DNA from: Streptosporangium brasiliense
GTDB lineage: Bacteria; Actinomycetota; Actinomycetes; Streptosporangiales; Streptosporangiaceae
Assembly (NCBI RefSeq): GCF_030811595.1
Contig: NZ_JAUSRB010000002.1
Span: 6,510,001-6,574,000 of the forward strand
Reading direction: 5' to 3'
Length of the DNA stretch: 64,000 bases
Shown here piece by piece: positions 33,528 to 41,470 of this stretch; the stretch's first letter is position 1, and each line of letters begins with the position of its first letter. The notes below the pieces were generated by a model. The model had not been told where the DNA came from, made no database searches, and saw nothing but the letters and a program-made list of their open reading frames with translations. The translations under genes were made by a program, and so were the position numbers.

Positions 33528-34031
33528 TCAGTTGGGGCCGCCGGGCTGACGCAGGCGTGCGGCCATCTCGAAGATGCCGCCGATCTGGTCGGCGGCCTGC
33601 TGCAGCAGCCGGCCCGCCTCGGCCAGCCGCTTCTCCGCCTCGGCTTCGTTGCCCCCGGTGGCCGCCTCGTAGCGGAAGTGCAGGAGTCCGGCCAGGCCGG
33701 CGGCAGCTTCGGCCGCGGCCGCGAGCACCGGGTCGGAGACGATCGCCCGCGGGTCGGGCTCCAGTTGGTTGATAGTGGCGAACAGGCTCATGGCGCGGGC
33801 CTGCAGGAGCATCAGCGGCGCGGCCCCGTCGGTGGCGCCGGCCCCCGCGAACGCGACCGCGTGGGCGGCCTGGACCTTATCCGGGGCGATCCCCTCGTCG
33901 AGCGCGTCCCCTTCGGCCTGGAGCGCCTGGGCTTCGGCGGCGCCCAGCAGGGCCTGGCACATCCGCAGCCGCACCAGCGGCTTGGCGTCCTTGTCCAGCT
34001 GGCCGCCGGTGATGCCGAACTTCTTCAGCAC
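33528..34031 (-). CDS. Hypothetical protein, alanine-rich helical
   Basis: This protein of about 167 aa starts at GTG 34031 (VLKKFGITGGQLDKDAKPLVRLRM) and is helical and Ala-rich, ending GRLLQQAADQIGGIFEMAARL. I do not recognise it. It shares its layout and local words with the reverse-strand gene at 48062 (RMCQALLGAAEAQAL versus RMQLANALLGAVQIEAM), suggesting distant paralogues of a mobile-element-type protein. The frame stays open upstream up to and through the left end of the Tn3 transposon 48 bp away, so the original N-terminus may have been removed by that insertion. Confidence 0.55.
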   Translation of the reverse strand: MLKKFGITGGQLDKDAKPLVRLRMCQALLGAAEAQALQAEGDALDEGIAPDKVQAAHAVAFAGAGATDGAAPLMLLQARAMSLFATINQLEPDPRAIVSDPVLAAAAEAAAGLAGLLHFRYEAATGGNEAEAEKRLAEAGRLLQQAADQIGGIFEMAARLRQPGGPN

Positions 34032-34078
34032 GGCGCGCAGGTCACTGTTGGTCAGGATGGGAACCTCGTTCAGGCCCA

Positions 34079-34115
34079 GAACTCCTATAGCTACGGCGAG
34101 GGGCAGGGTAGCGGT
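34079..34115 (+). repeat. Left terminal inverted repeat of the Tn3 element
   Basis: It begins GAACTCCTATAGCTACGGCG. Its first 22 bases equal the complement of the right end; after that GGGCAGGGTAG differs in part. The outside bases CAGGCC also recur on the right side, slightly extending the symmetry. Confidence 0.88.
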
Positions 34116-34237
34116 GAGCTATCTTGCGGGTCCGTGGCGTATTGGTTGCAAGTAGATCAAACCGGTGTGGAACATCCCGACTCCCCTTGATCGTGGTCTC
34201 CGTCTGTTCGGAGAGTTCGTGGTCTGAGGGGTCTACG

Positions 34238-37171
34238 GTGCGTGCGGAGTGGGAGCCCGATGAGCTGATCGGCTCATGGACGCTGGTCGAGGGCGACTGG
34301 AAACTGATCAAGAACAAGTCGGGGGCAACGCGGCTGGGGTTCGCGTTGATGCTGAAGTTCTACGAGATCGCGGGCCGGTTCCCGGCCTATCCAGAAGAGG
34401 TCCCGCAGGTAGCGATCGTCTATGTGGCGTCGCTGGTGAAGGTAGATCCGGGGCTGTTCGGCAAGTACTCCTGGGCCAGCCGGACGATCAAGGACCATCG
34501 CAAGCAGATCCGGACGGCGTTCGGGACGCGGCCGCCGACCGAGGAGGACGAGGAGCGGTGGGCGCAGTGGATGGCTGATGAGCTGTGTTCGACGGAGACG
34601 AACCGGGACCGGCTGGCTGAGGCGCTGCGGCGCCGGTGCCGCAGCGAGAATGTGGAGCCACCGACTCCGGGCCAGGTGGAGCGGGTGGTGGCCTCGGCGG
34701 CGAGCCGATTTGAGGAGGATTTCGCCCGCGGCGTGATGGCCAGGCTGGGGCCGATGGTGTGCGGCCAGTTGCAGGATCTGCTGGGCAGGCAGCAGGTGCT
34801 GGCGGAGCTGAAGGCCGACCCCGGCCCGCTGGGTCTGGAGACGCTGCTGAAGGAGATCGGCAAGCTGAAGACCGTCCGATCGCTCGGCTTGGACAAGACC
34901 GTGTTCGCCGAGGTGTCGGACCTGATCGTGGCGGCCTGGCGGGCGCGGGCGATGCGCATGTATCCCTCGGACTTCGCCTCGGCACCTGAGCCGATCCGGT
35001 ACACGCTGCTGGCGGCATTGTGCTGGACGCGCCAGGCCGAGCTGGTCGACGGCCTGGTGGAATTGCTGGTCGGCCTGATCCACAAGATCAACGCTCGAGC
35101 GGAGCGGAAGGTGGAAAAGGAGCTGATCGGGGAGCTGACCGCGGTGAAGGGCAAACGCGGGATCTTCTCCAAGATGGTGAACGCCGCGATCGCCCATCCC
35201 GACGACACGATCCGCGAGGCGGTGTTCCCGGTCGTTCCGGGCGGGGAGAAGACGCTGCGCGCGTTGGCGAAGGAGCTGGTGGCCACCCAGCGGGCGGTGG
35301 CCGAGCGGGTCCGCTACTCCTTGCGCGGCTCCTACTCGCACTACTATCGGCGGATGCTGGCGCCGCTGCTGGAAGCGCTGGAATTCCTGTGCAACAACGC
35401 CGCCTACCGGCCGGTGATGGACGCGATCGACCTGCTGGCCCGCTACGCCGACGTGGACTCGGACCAGAAGTTCTACGCAGCCAGCGAGACCGTCCCGATC
35501 CAGGGCGTGGTGCAGCAGGCGTGGCAGGACGCCGTGGTCGACGGCGAGACCGGCCGGGTGGAGCGGATCCCCTATGAGCTGTGCGTGCTGATCGCGCTGC
35601 GCGAGGCGCTGCGGCGCCGGGAGATCTATGTGCAGGGCGCGGGCCGGTGGCGAGACCCGGACGAGGACCTGCCGGGCGACTTCGAGGCCAACCGGGACGT
35701 CCACTACTTCGCCCTGTCCAAGCCGATGCACGCCGCCGAGTTCGTCGCCGGCCTCAAGGAGCGGCTGACCGGCTCTCTGGACCGCCTGAACACCGGCCTG
35801 GCCGAGGGCTCCACCGGCGGCGTGAAGATCGTCACCCGCAACGGCAAGCCGTGGGTATCGGTGCCCAAGCTCGACAAGCTGCCCGAGCCGCGCAACCTGT
35901 CCGCGCTCAAGGCTGAGGTGCAGCGCCGGTGGGGCACCATCGACCTGCTGGACATCTTGAAGAACGCCGCGTTCGTCACCGACTTCTGCGACCTGTTCGC
36001 CTCGGTCGCCACCCGCGAACAGCTCAGCAAGGCCACCCTCCAGCGGCGGCTGCTGCTGGTGCTGTTCGCACTCGGCACTAACATGGGGATCCGGCAAATG
36101 GCCGCGACCGGCGAACACGGCCATTCCGAGGCCGAGCTGCGGCACGTCCGCCAGACCTACATCACCCGCGAGAACCTGCGGGCGGCGATCGTGGCGGTGG
36201 TGAACTCCACCCTGGAGGCCCGCGACCCCCAGTGGTGGGGGACGGCGACGTCGACGGCGTCAGACTCCAAGCGGTTCGCCTCCTGGGACTCCAACCTGAT
36301 GACCGAGTTCCACGCCCGCTACGGCGGCTATGGAGTGATGATCTACTGGCACGTTGACAAGGGCCGGCTGTGCATCTACTCCCAGCTCAAGTCCTGCTCC
36401 TCCTCGGAGGTCGCGGCGATGATCGAAGGGCTGCTGCGGCACGGCACCGACGCCGACATTGAGGCCAACTACACCGACACCCACGGCGCGTCCCTGGTCG
36501 GGTTCGCCTTCACCGAGCTCCTGGGCTTCAAGCTGCTGCCTCGGCTGAAGAACATCGGCGCGATCCAGCTGTACGCGCCCTCAGCCAACCAGGCACCCTG
36601 GCCCAAGCTGGAGAAGGTCCTGAAGAAACGCCCCATCGACTGGGACCTCATCGCCCGCAACTACGACCAGATGATCAAATACGCGACCGCACTCCGGCTA
36701 CGCACCAACGAGACCGAACAGGTGCTGCGCCGATTCATGAAGGGCAGCGGCGGCCCCAAGCAGCCCGTCTACCTCGCCCTGGAAGAACTCGGCCGCGTCG
36801 TGCGCACCATCTTCGCCTGCGACTACCTCGCCGACGAAGGCCTCCGCCGAGAGATCAACAGCGGCCTACAGGTCGTCGAGAACTGGAACGGCGCCAACGA
36901 CAAGATCTTCTACGGGCGCGAAGGAGCCATCACCGGAGCCGACCGCGAACACGCGGAAGTCTCCATGCTCGCCCTCCACCTGCTCCAGTCCTCGCTGGTG
37001 TTCATCAACACCCAGCTCCTGCAAGCCGTCCTACGAGATTCGGCCTGGGCGGCCAAGCTCACCGACGAAGACCGGCGCGCCCTATCGCCGCTGTTCTGGG
37101 CCCACGTCAACCCCTACGGCCGGTTCCGCCTCGACATGGACAGCCGTCTCGATCTCGGGGTCAGCGCGTAG
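34238..37171 (+). CDS. tnpA: Tn3-family transposase TnpA
   Basis: This protein of about 977 aa is of normal Tn3 TnpA length. The N-terminal DNA-binding part starts AEWEPDELIGSWTLVEGDW. The catalytic DDE core lies in the last third: first Asp in ATSTASDSKRFASWDS with the following GGYGVMIYWHVDKG, second Asp in NYTDTHGASLVGFAF, and Glu in the C-terminal helix region around VVENWNGANDKIFYGREG. GTG 34238 gives the usual length; an in-frame start at 34124 lies close to the left inverted repeat and is less likely. It cuts both ends of the element and makes a cointegrate. Confidence 0.95.
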   Translation: MRAEWEPDELIGSWTLVEGDWKLIKNKSGATRLGFALMLKFYEIAGRFPAYPEEVPQVAIVYVASLVKVDPGLFGKYSWASRTIKDHRKQIRTAFGTRPPTEEDEERWAQWMADELCSTETNRDRLAEALRRRCRSENVEPPTPGQVERVVASAASRFEEDFARGVMARLGPMVCGQLQDLLGRQQVLAELKADPGPLGLETLLKEIGKLKTVRSLGLDKTVFAEVSDLIVAAWRARAMRMYPSDFASAPEPIRYTLLAALCWTRQAELVDGLVELLVGLIHKINARAERKVEKELIGELTAVKGKRGIFSKMVNAAIAHPDDTIREAVFPVVPGGEKTLRALAKELVATQRAVAERVRYSLRGSYSHYYRRMLAPLLEALEFLCNNAAYRPVMDAIDLLARYADVDSDQKFYAASETVPIQGVVQQAWQDAVVDGETGRVERIPYELCVLIALREALRRREIYVQGAGRWRDPDEDLPGDFEANRDVHYFALSKPMHAAEFVAGLKERLTGSLDRLNTGLAEGSTGGVKIVTRNGKPWVSVPKLDKLPEPRNLSALKAEVQRRWGTIDLLDILKNAAFVTDFCDLFASVATREQLSKATLQRRLLLVLFALGTNMGIRQMAATGEHGHSEAELRHVRQTYITRENLRAAIVAVVNSTLEARDPQWWGTATSTASDSKRFASWDSNLMTEFHARYGGYGVMIYWHVDKGRLCIYSQLKSCSSSEVAAMIEGLLRHGTDADIEANYTDTHGASLVGFAFTELLGFKLLPRLKNIGAIQLYAPSANQAPWPKLEKVLKKRPIDWDLIARNYDQMIKYATALRLRTNETEQVLRRFMKGSGGPKQPVYLALEELGRVVRTIFACDYLADEGLRREINSGLQVVENWNGANDKIFYGREGAITGADREHAEVSMLALHLLQSSLVFINTQLLQAVLRDSAWAAKLTDEDRRALSPLFWAHVNPYGRFRLDMDSRLDLGVSA

Positions 37172-37297
37172 CGATTGCCAGAGAGCTCGGAGCGGTCCTG
37201 CGAAGGCGCGTGGAAGGGTGGTGATGTTGTTGACCTTCCCCTTGGGTGAAGCCCCAGCATCGTTGACACCGGTCGTCATGGCCGGGGACGAGGAGGA

Positions 37298-38411
37298 GTG
37301 GTGCGGGAGCTGCTGACGATCGGAGCGTTCGCTCGGGCAGCTCGGCTGTCGCCGAAGGCCCTGCGGCTCTACGACGAACTCGGGCTCCTGCTGCCGGCCG
37401 CCGTGGATGGCGATTCGGGATACCGATTCTACGATCCGGAGCAGTTGGAGCGAGCCCGGTTGATCGCCTGGCTGCGGCGTCTGGGCATGCCCTTGACCCG
37501 TATCCGGCGTGTGTGATCTACCTGCGGAGACAGCGGCCGAGGAGATCGCCGGCTACTGGGAGCAGTTCCTGGCCGAGACCGCCGCTCGCGGCCGGTTGGC
37601 AACCTTCCTCGTCGACTACCTGATGGGAAGAGGCAGCTCTGTGGACGATTCCGCGACCATGTTCGGGATCCGTTACGTCGCCCGCTCGGAGTCGGGATTG
37701 GTGCGGACGAGCAACGAGGACACCGCCTATGCGGGCCCCCGCTTGCTGGCGGTGGCCGACGGCGTCCGTGGCGGGGCCGGAGACCTCGCGAGCGCGACCG
37801 CCATCGAGGCGCTCAAACCGCTGGAGGCTCTCGCCATGCCCGCCGAAGACCTCCTCGGCGCGCTGGCTGACGCGGTCGACGATGCTGACACGGAGATCGG
37901 GACGATCGCCGCAGCATCATTGGATGGCGAGGCCGTCACCACCCTGACCGCACTGCTGTGGTCCGGCTCCCATCTGGCGCTAGTGCACATCGGCGACACC
38001 CGCGCCTACCGCCTGCGAGACGGTGAGCTCTCCCAGATCACCCATGACCACACCTTCGTCCAGTCCCTGATCGACGAAGGACGACTGACCCCCGATGAAG
38101 CGGTCTCACATCCGCAGCGCTCACTGTTGGTGCGAGCACTGACCGGCACAGGCGGGACGCATCCGGACCTGTCACTTCACCAGGCCGCTGCCGGTGACCG
38201 CTACCTCTTGTGCTCCGACGGGTTGTCGGCCGTCGTCTCGGCCGCGTCCCTGCAGAAGGTGCTGACCGAGGAGGACGGCCCGCAGCAGGCGCTCGACGAA
38301 TTGATCGCGCAAGCGTACGCCGCAGGTGCTCCCGACAACATCGCCTGTGTCGTCGCCGATGTCGTACCGCTGGACGCTGCGGATGCCGTCCGGAACGTTC
38401 CCAGCCGGTGA
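37298..38411 (+). pseudogene. MerR regulator fused to PP2C phosphatase, split by a frameshift
   Basis: The N-terminal MerR helix-turn-helix (LLTIGAFARAARLSPKALRLYDELGLL, SGYRFYDPEQLERARLIAWLRRLGMPL) ends in TRIRRV and a stop at 37514. The continuing protein is two bases out of phase from 37509: DLPAETAAEEIAGYWEQFLAETAARGRL, then a PP2C Ser/Thr phosphatase (LVRTSNEDTA, LLAVADGVRGG, HIGDTRAYRLRDGELSQITHDHTF, LLCSDGLS, DNIACVVADV). The break is in GTGTGTGA; one more GT would restore a single 370-aa protein. MerR-PP2C fusions occur in actinobacteria. The C-terminal part could be made alone. It is coupled to the MFS gene (TGATG). Confidence 0.85.
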
Positions 38412-39724
38412 TGCGCGCCCCTAGGCTCAAGGCAGGGCGCGGCATCATCGTCGATCGTCGACCGCTGAGGGTCGACGTATTCCGGCGGTTGTGGGTGGCG
38501 TCGGTGGTGTGCGCGGTGGGCGGGTCGTTCAGCCTGGCCGCGATCCCGACGCAGTTGTTCACCATGACCGGGTCATCGGCGGCCGTGGGTGCCTCGGCCG
38601 TCGTGTCGTTCGTCGCGCTGGTGGTGGCGGCTCTGTGGACAGGTGCTCTCGCCGATGTCAGAGACCGGCGGTCGGTACTCCTGGCGGCGCATTGCGGCCT
38701 AACGTTGACCTACGCGGCCTTGTGGACTCAGTCTGTGCTGGACGCCCGATCCGTCCCGATCCTGATGATGCTGGTGGCTTGCCAGGGACTGGCCTTCGGA
38801 TCGATCATGACGACGATGGGTGCTGTGGTGCCCCGCCTCGTCCCGGTCGAGCTGCTCCCAGCGGCCAACAGTCTCAGCTCGCTGGTCCGCTACGCCGGGT
38901 CGATTTTGGGCCCCGTGCTCGCCGGCCTTCTGATCCCGCTCGTCGGGCTCGGCACCCTGTACCTGTTCGACGCGCTCGCGTTGCTGGCCGTCGTGTGGGC
39001 TGTCGCCAAGTTGCCCCGCTTGGAGCCGGCCCGACCATCGAACGTTCCGGCCGAACCGCACCGCGGGGATCATCCGACCATCGCTCAGATCCTGGCTGGG
39101 TTCCGGTACCTGGCAGCCAGCCGACTGCTCGTGGCAGTGCTGGCGGTCGACCTCTCGGCGATGGTCTTCGGCATGCCGGTCGCACTTTTCCCCGAACTGG
39201 CCCAGCGCACCTACGGCGGCCCGGCTGGCGGCGGTCCGGCACTGGGACTGCTCTACGCCGCCTACCCAGTCGGGGTGTTCGCGGTCGGTCTCCTATCGGG
39301 CACCTTCACCCGCGCCCGCCGCCATGGCGCTCTCATGGCGGCAGCCGCTGCCGCGTGGGGCATCACTATGGTCGTACTCGGCTTGGCGGCACAGCTGTGG
39401 ATCGCGCTGATAGCACTCGTCCTCGGCGGAGCCGTGAACTTCGTGCTCAGCACCTTCCGCAACGCCATCTCCCAAGCCCTTACCGACGACGCCATGCGCG
39501 GCCGGATCCAAGGAACACTCACCGTTGTCCTCATCGGTGGACCGCAGCTCGCGAACTTGCTGCACGGGACCACTGCGTCGCTCCTCGGGCCCCGAACAGT
39601 GATATGCATCGGAGGCCTACTGACTACCATGGCCGTCGCCGCGATCGCATGGCGAGTTCCCGAGCTGCGTTCCTACACGATGTCCACCCCCGAACCACGT
39701 CGTGACCCAGACCGCTCAGCGTGA
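38411..39724 (+). CDS. MFS drug-efflux transporter (DHA3/MefA-like), Tn3 cargo
   Basis: This 437-aa, 12-segment transporter resembles the macrolide/tetracycline H+-antiporter group DHA3. RRLWVASVVCAVGGSFSLAAIPTQLF is helix 1. The loop 2-3 signature is GALADVRDRRSVLL. Helices 4-5 carry GLAFGSIMTTMGAVVPRLV with AANSLSSLVRYAGSILGPVLAGLLI. Later come PVGVFAVGLLSGTFTR and VLSTFRNAISQALTDDAMRGRIQGTLTVVLIG. The ATG overlaps the PP2C stop codon by one base, so translation is coupled. As the only non-mobility cargo besides its regulator, it is probably the selected trait. Confidence 0.92.
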   Translation: MRAPRLKAGRGIIVDRRPLRVDVFRRLWVASVVCAVGGSFSLAAIPTQLFTMTGSSAAVGASAVVSFVALVVAALWTGALADVRDRRSVLLAAHCGLTLTYAALWTQSVLDARSVPILMMLVACQGLAFGSIMTTMGAVVPRLVPVELLPAANSLSSLVRYAGSILGPVLAGLLIPLVGLGTLYLFDALALLAVVWAVAKLPRLEPARPSNVPAEPHRGDHPTIAQILAGFRYLAASRLLVAVLAVDLSAMVFGMPVALFPELAQRTYGGPAGGGPALGLLYAAYPVGVFAVGLLSGTFTRARRHGALMAAAAAAWGITMVVLGLAAQLWIALIALVLGGAVNFVLSTFRNAISQALTDDAMRGRIQGTLTVVLIGGPQLANLLHGTTASLLGPRTVICIGGLLTTMAVAAIAWRVPELRSYTMSTPEPRRDPDRSA

Positions 39725-39759
39725 TCCACATTGGCCTCGCTCCAGCTTGGAACGCGATC

Positions 39760-39880
39760 GGTGTTCCGTTAGGGGATCCCTCACCGGAACACCACCCAGC
39801 CCGAACAGACCCACAGGTCAGGGTGTTCCGTATAGCTGTTCCGCGAACCGTTCCGGTGACGGGGCCCTATCCGGAACACT
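39760..39880 (+). promoter_or_regulatory. res: Tn3 res site (resolution site) and resolvase leader
   Basis: Between the MFS and resolvase genes lie inverted copies of one word: GTGTTCCG (39761), CCGGAACACC (39784), GGTGTTCCG (39832), CGTTCCGGTG (39849) and CCGGAACACT (39871). Paired half-sites in about 120 bp directly before the resolvase gene are the layout of a three-subsite res region, where cointegrates are resolved and resolvase represses itself. Confidence 0.8.
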
Positions 39881-39887
39881 GAAGGGC

Positions 39888-40472
39888 GTGAACGGAGCGC
39901 GTGTCGGCTATGCCCGCTGTAGTACCGATGAACAAGACATCGTGATCCAAACCGAGCAGTTGCTCGCGCTCGGCGTCCCGACCGATCGGATCTACATCGA
40001 CCGTGGGTTCTCCGGGACCACCCGCCGCAACCGGGCCGGTCTCGACCAGGCCCTCGCCGCCGTCTGGGACGGGGCGGTGTTCACCGTGACGAAGTTCGAC
40101 CGGTTCGCCCGCAACATGGTCGAGGCCAACCAGATCCTCACCGATCTGTCCAAACGCGGCGTCCTGTTCGGACTGGGCGGCTCGGTCTACGACTGGAACG
40201 CCCCGTTCGGCCGGCTGTTTCTGCAGACTCTGGCCATGGTCGCGGAGTTCGAGGCGAACATCGGGCACCAGCGCACCCGCGAAGGCATGGCCCTGGCCAA
40301 GAAGAAGGGCAAGCTCAAAGGCAAACAGCCCAAACTGCCAGAGCCTGCGCGCCGCTCCATCCGCCGACGCTATGCCGAGGGCGAGGTCTCTCTCGCAGAC
40401 CTGGCCGCCGAGTACAGCGTCGGACGCTCCACCATCCACCGCATCATTCACGGTCAGGAAAACCCCAGGTAG
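39888..40472 (+). CDS. tnpR: Serine-type site-specific resolvase TnpR
   Basis: This 194-aa small serine recombinase starts NGARVGYARCSTDEQD, with the catalytic Ser position in RCSTDEQ. The motifs VFTVTKFDRFARNMVEANQIL and GRLFLQTLAMVAEFEANIGHQRTREGMALAKKKGKLKG complete the catalytic domain and E helix. The C-terminal helix-turn-helix is LADLAAEYSVGRSTIHRII. The GTG start has GAAGGGC upstream. It recombines two res sites to resolve cointegrates made by the transposase. Confidence 0.94.
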   Translation: MNGARVGYARCSTDEQDIVIQTEQLLALGVPTDRIYIDRGFSGTTRRNRAGLDQALAAVWDGAVFTVTKFDRFARNMVEANQILTDLSKRGVLFGLGGSVYDWNAPFGRLFLQTLAMVAEFEANIGHQRTREGMALAKKKGKLKGKQPKLPEPARRSIRRRYAEGEVSLADLAAEYSVGRSTIHRIIHGQENPR

Positions 40473-40484
40473 AACGCGAAATCA

Positions 40485-40521
40485 ACTTCTACTTTGCGGC
40501 TCGCCGTAGCTATAGGAGTTC
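40485..40521 (-). repeat. Right terminal inverted repeat of the Tn3 element
   Basis: Read inward it starts GAACTCCTATAGCTACGGCG, then CCGCAAAGTAGAAGT. It directly abuts the group II intron reverse-transcriptase fragment. Confidence 0.88.
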
Positions 40522-40522
40522 C

Positions 40523-40813
40523 AGGCCTGGATGGGCGAACTACTTCCGGCACGGAGTGTCCATGGCGATCTTCGGCGCGATCGATAACCATGCGTGGCAT
40601 CGCATCGTCGGCTGGATCTTCCGCAAACACTCCCGAATCAGCTGGCAGCAGCTGCGCCGCCGGTTCTGTCTGCCCGGCACCTGGAAACTGACCTGCAACG
40701 GCGTCGAGTTCACCGGCGCGTCCAGCGTCAAAGTGACCCGTTACCGCTATCGCGGCACCAAGATTCCGACGCCGTGGTCATCGCAACCGGCAATGGCCGC
40801 CGTTAGCGGTTGA
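40523..40813 (+). pseudogene. Group II intron reverse transcriptase/maturase, 3' fragment
   Basis: The frame reads GWANYFRHGVSMAIFGAIDNHAWHRIVGW, IFRKHSRISWQQLRRRFC, then the C-terminal VKVTRYRYRGTKIPTPW. This is the thumb/maturase X end of group II intron-encoded proteins. About the last 90 residues remain; the reverse-transcriptase domain with its YADD box is missing, replaced by the Tn3 right end. A domain V RNA motif follows 22 bp after the stop, in the normal order. The intron therefore cannot splice or move by itself. Confidence 0.88.
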
Positions 40814-40834
40814 CCACCGGGCAAGACACGTGGA

Positions 40835-40868
40835 GAGCCCGGTGCATGGAGACATGCACGCCGGGTTC
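40835..40868 (+). ncRNA. Group II intron domain V (3' intron end)
   Basis: The 34-nt segment starts GAGCCCGGTGCATG and folds as a perfect domain V. The lower stem GAGCCCGG pairs with CCGGGTTC and includes the catalytic AGC; a CG two-base bulge follows; the upper stem TGCATG/CATGCA closes a GNRA loop (GAGA). The intron should end about 70-100 nt further on, after domain VI. Confidence 0.9.
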
Positions 40869-41048
40869 GGCGGGCGGGTCAGGGAAACGGACTGATCGCA
40901 AGACCAGCACCGCGCCCTGGCCCGACCCAACCCAGCCGCAAACCGCAACGTCTCTGCAGGTCAGAAAGGTATCCCTTCAGAGGGGCCTCGATTCACCGGA
41001 CCCATCGCAGCTCCTCGATGCAAGTCGCTGACCTGTGCCATCTCCCTA

Positions 41049-41074
41049 ATTGGCAGCTGGTGACACGTTCCTTA
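41049..41074. repeat. 26-bp dispersed repeat, copy 2
   Basis: It begins ATTGGCAGCTGGTGACACG and matches 31615-31640 with one mismatch, same orientation. It lies just beyond the group II intron end, so it may belong to the intron's exon or to another element. Confidence 0.6.
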
Positions 41075-41094
41075 CCAATACCCCTACTTGACGG

Positions 41095-41379
41095 TTGGGG
41101 CCACGCTCGGGAGGAGGACGCCTGTACGTCACTCCCCAGCCGCACATCCATCACGCCGTTCCCAAGGTCGCCGATGCGGGCCTGTACCTGGTGACACCTG
41201 AGCAGGTGAGCCAGGTGGCCGAGCGGCTCATCACTGCCTGGCAGACCATCCGCGCCCAGACCCGGACCCAAGACGCCGAGCAGGCGCGTGACGTCATCGC
41301 CTCCACCCTGCGCCTGCACCGGGTGCTGCCGGGCCAGTGGCTGGAACAACTGCTGACCAGACGCATCAGTGACGGGTAG
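41095..41379 (+). CDS. Possible small hypothetical protein
   Basis: The frame of up to 94 codons (TTG 41095) reads LYVTPQPHIHHAVPKVADAGLYLVTPEQVSQVAERLITAWQ, then RTQDAEQARDVIASTLRLHRVLPGQWLEQLLTRR. Composition and helix pattern look protein-like, and the opposite strand has no known gene here. No good start codon or family likeness was found. It may be the C-terminal part of a gene cut by rearrangement near the intron. Confidence 0.35.
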   Translation: MGPRSGGGRLYVTPQPHIHHAVPKVADAGLYLVTPEQVSQVAERLITAWQTIRAQTRTQDAEQARDVIASTLRLHRVLPGQWLEQLLTRRISDG

Positions 41380-41470
41380 ACGCCAAGCCCGTCAACCCCA
41401 TAGGTTGCCACATGCCGCATGATCGACTCGGCAGCGGACGTAGAAGCGGGACGACAGTGCCGGTCAGGCG

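Larger units (their letters stand above)
34079..40521 (+). mobile_element. Tn3-family transposon with MerR-PP2C and MFS cargo
   Basis: A 6443-bp unit bounded by 37-bp inverted repeats (31 of 37 matching, the outer 22 identical). Order: transposase gene, frameshifted MerR-PP2C regulator, MFS efflux gene, res site, resolvase. All genes point rightwards. No 5-bp target duplication is visible: the left flank is an alanine-rich hypothetical gene and the right flank is the 3' part of a group II intron, so the original target has been rearranged or one side deleted. The transposase and resolvase look intact, so the element may still be mobile. Confidence 0.9.

Noticed and set aside
34071..34078. CAGGC as a target duplication of the Tn3 element
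   Set aside because: CAGGC occurs at 34071 and 40522, but on the left it is separated from the inverted repeat by three bases, and CCAGGCCTGG is itself palindromic, so the match is not convincing.
34274..36145. Reverse frame of about 620 codons opposite tnpA
   Set aside because: Shadow of an evident Tn3 transposase; Leu/Gln/His-rich composition without family likeness.
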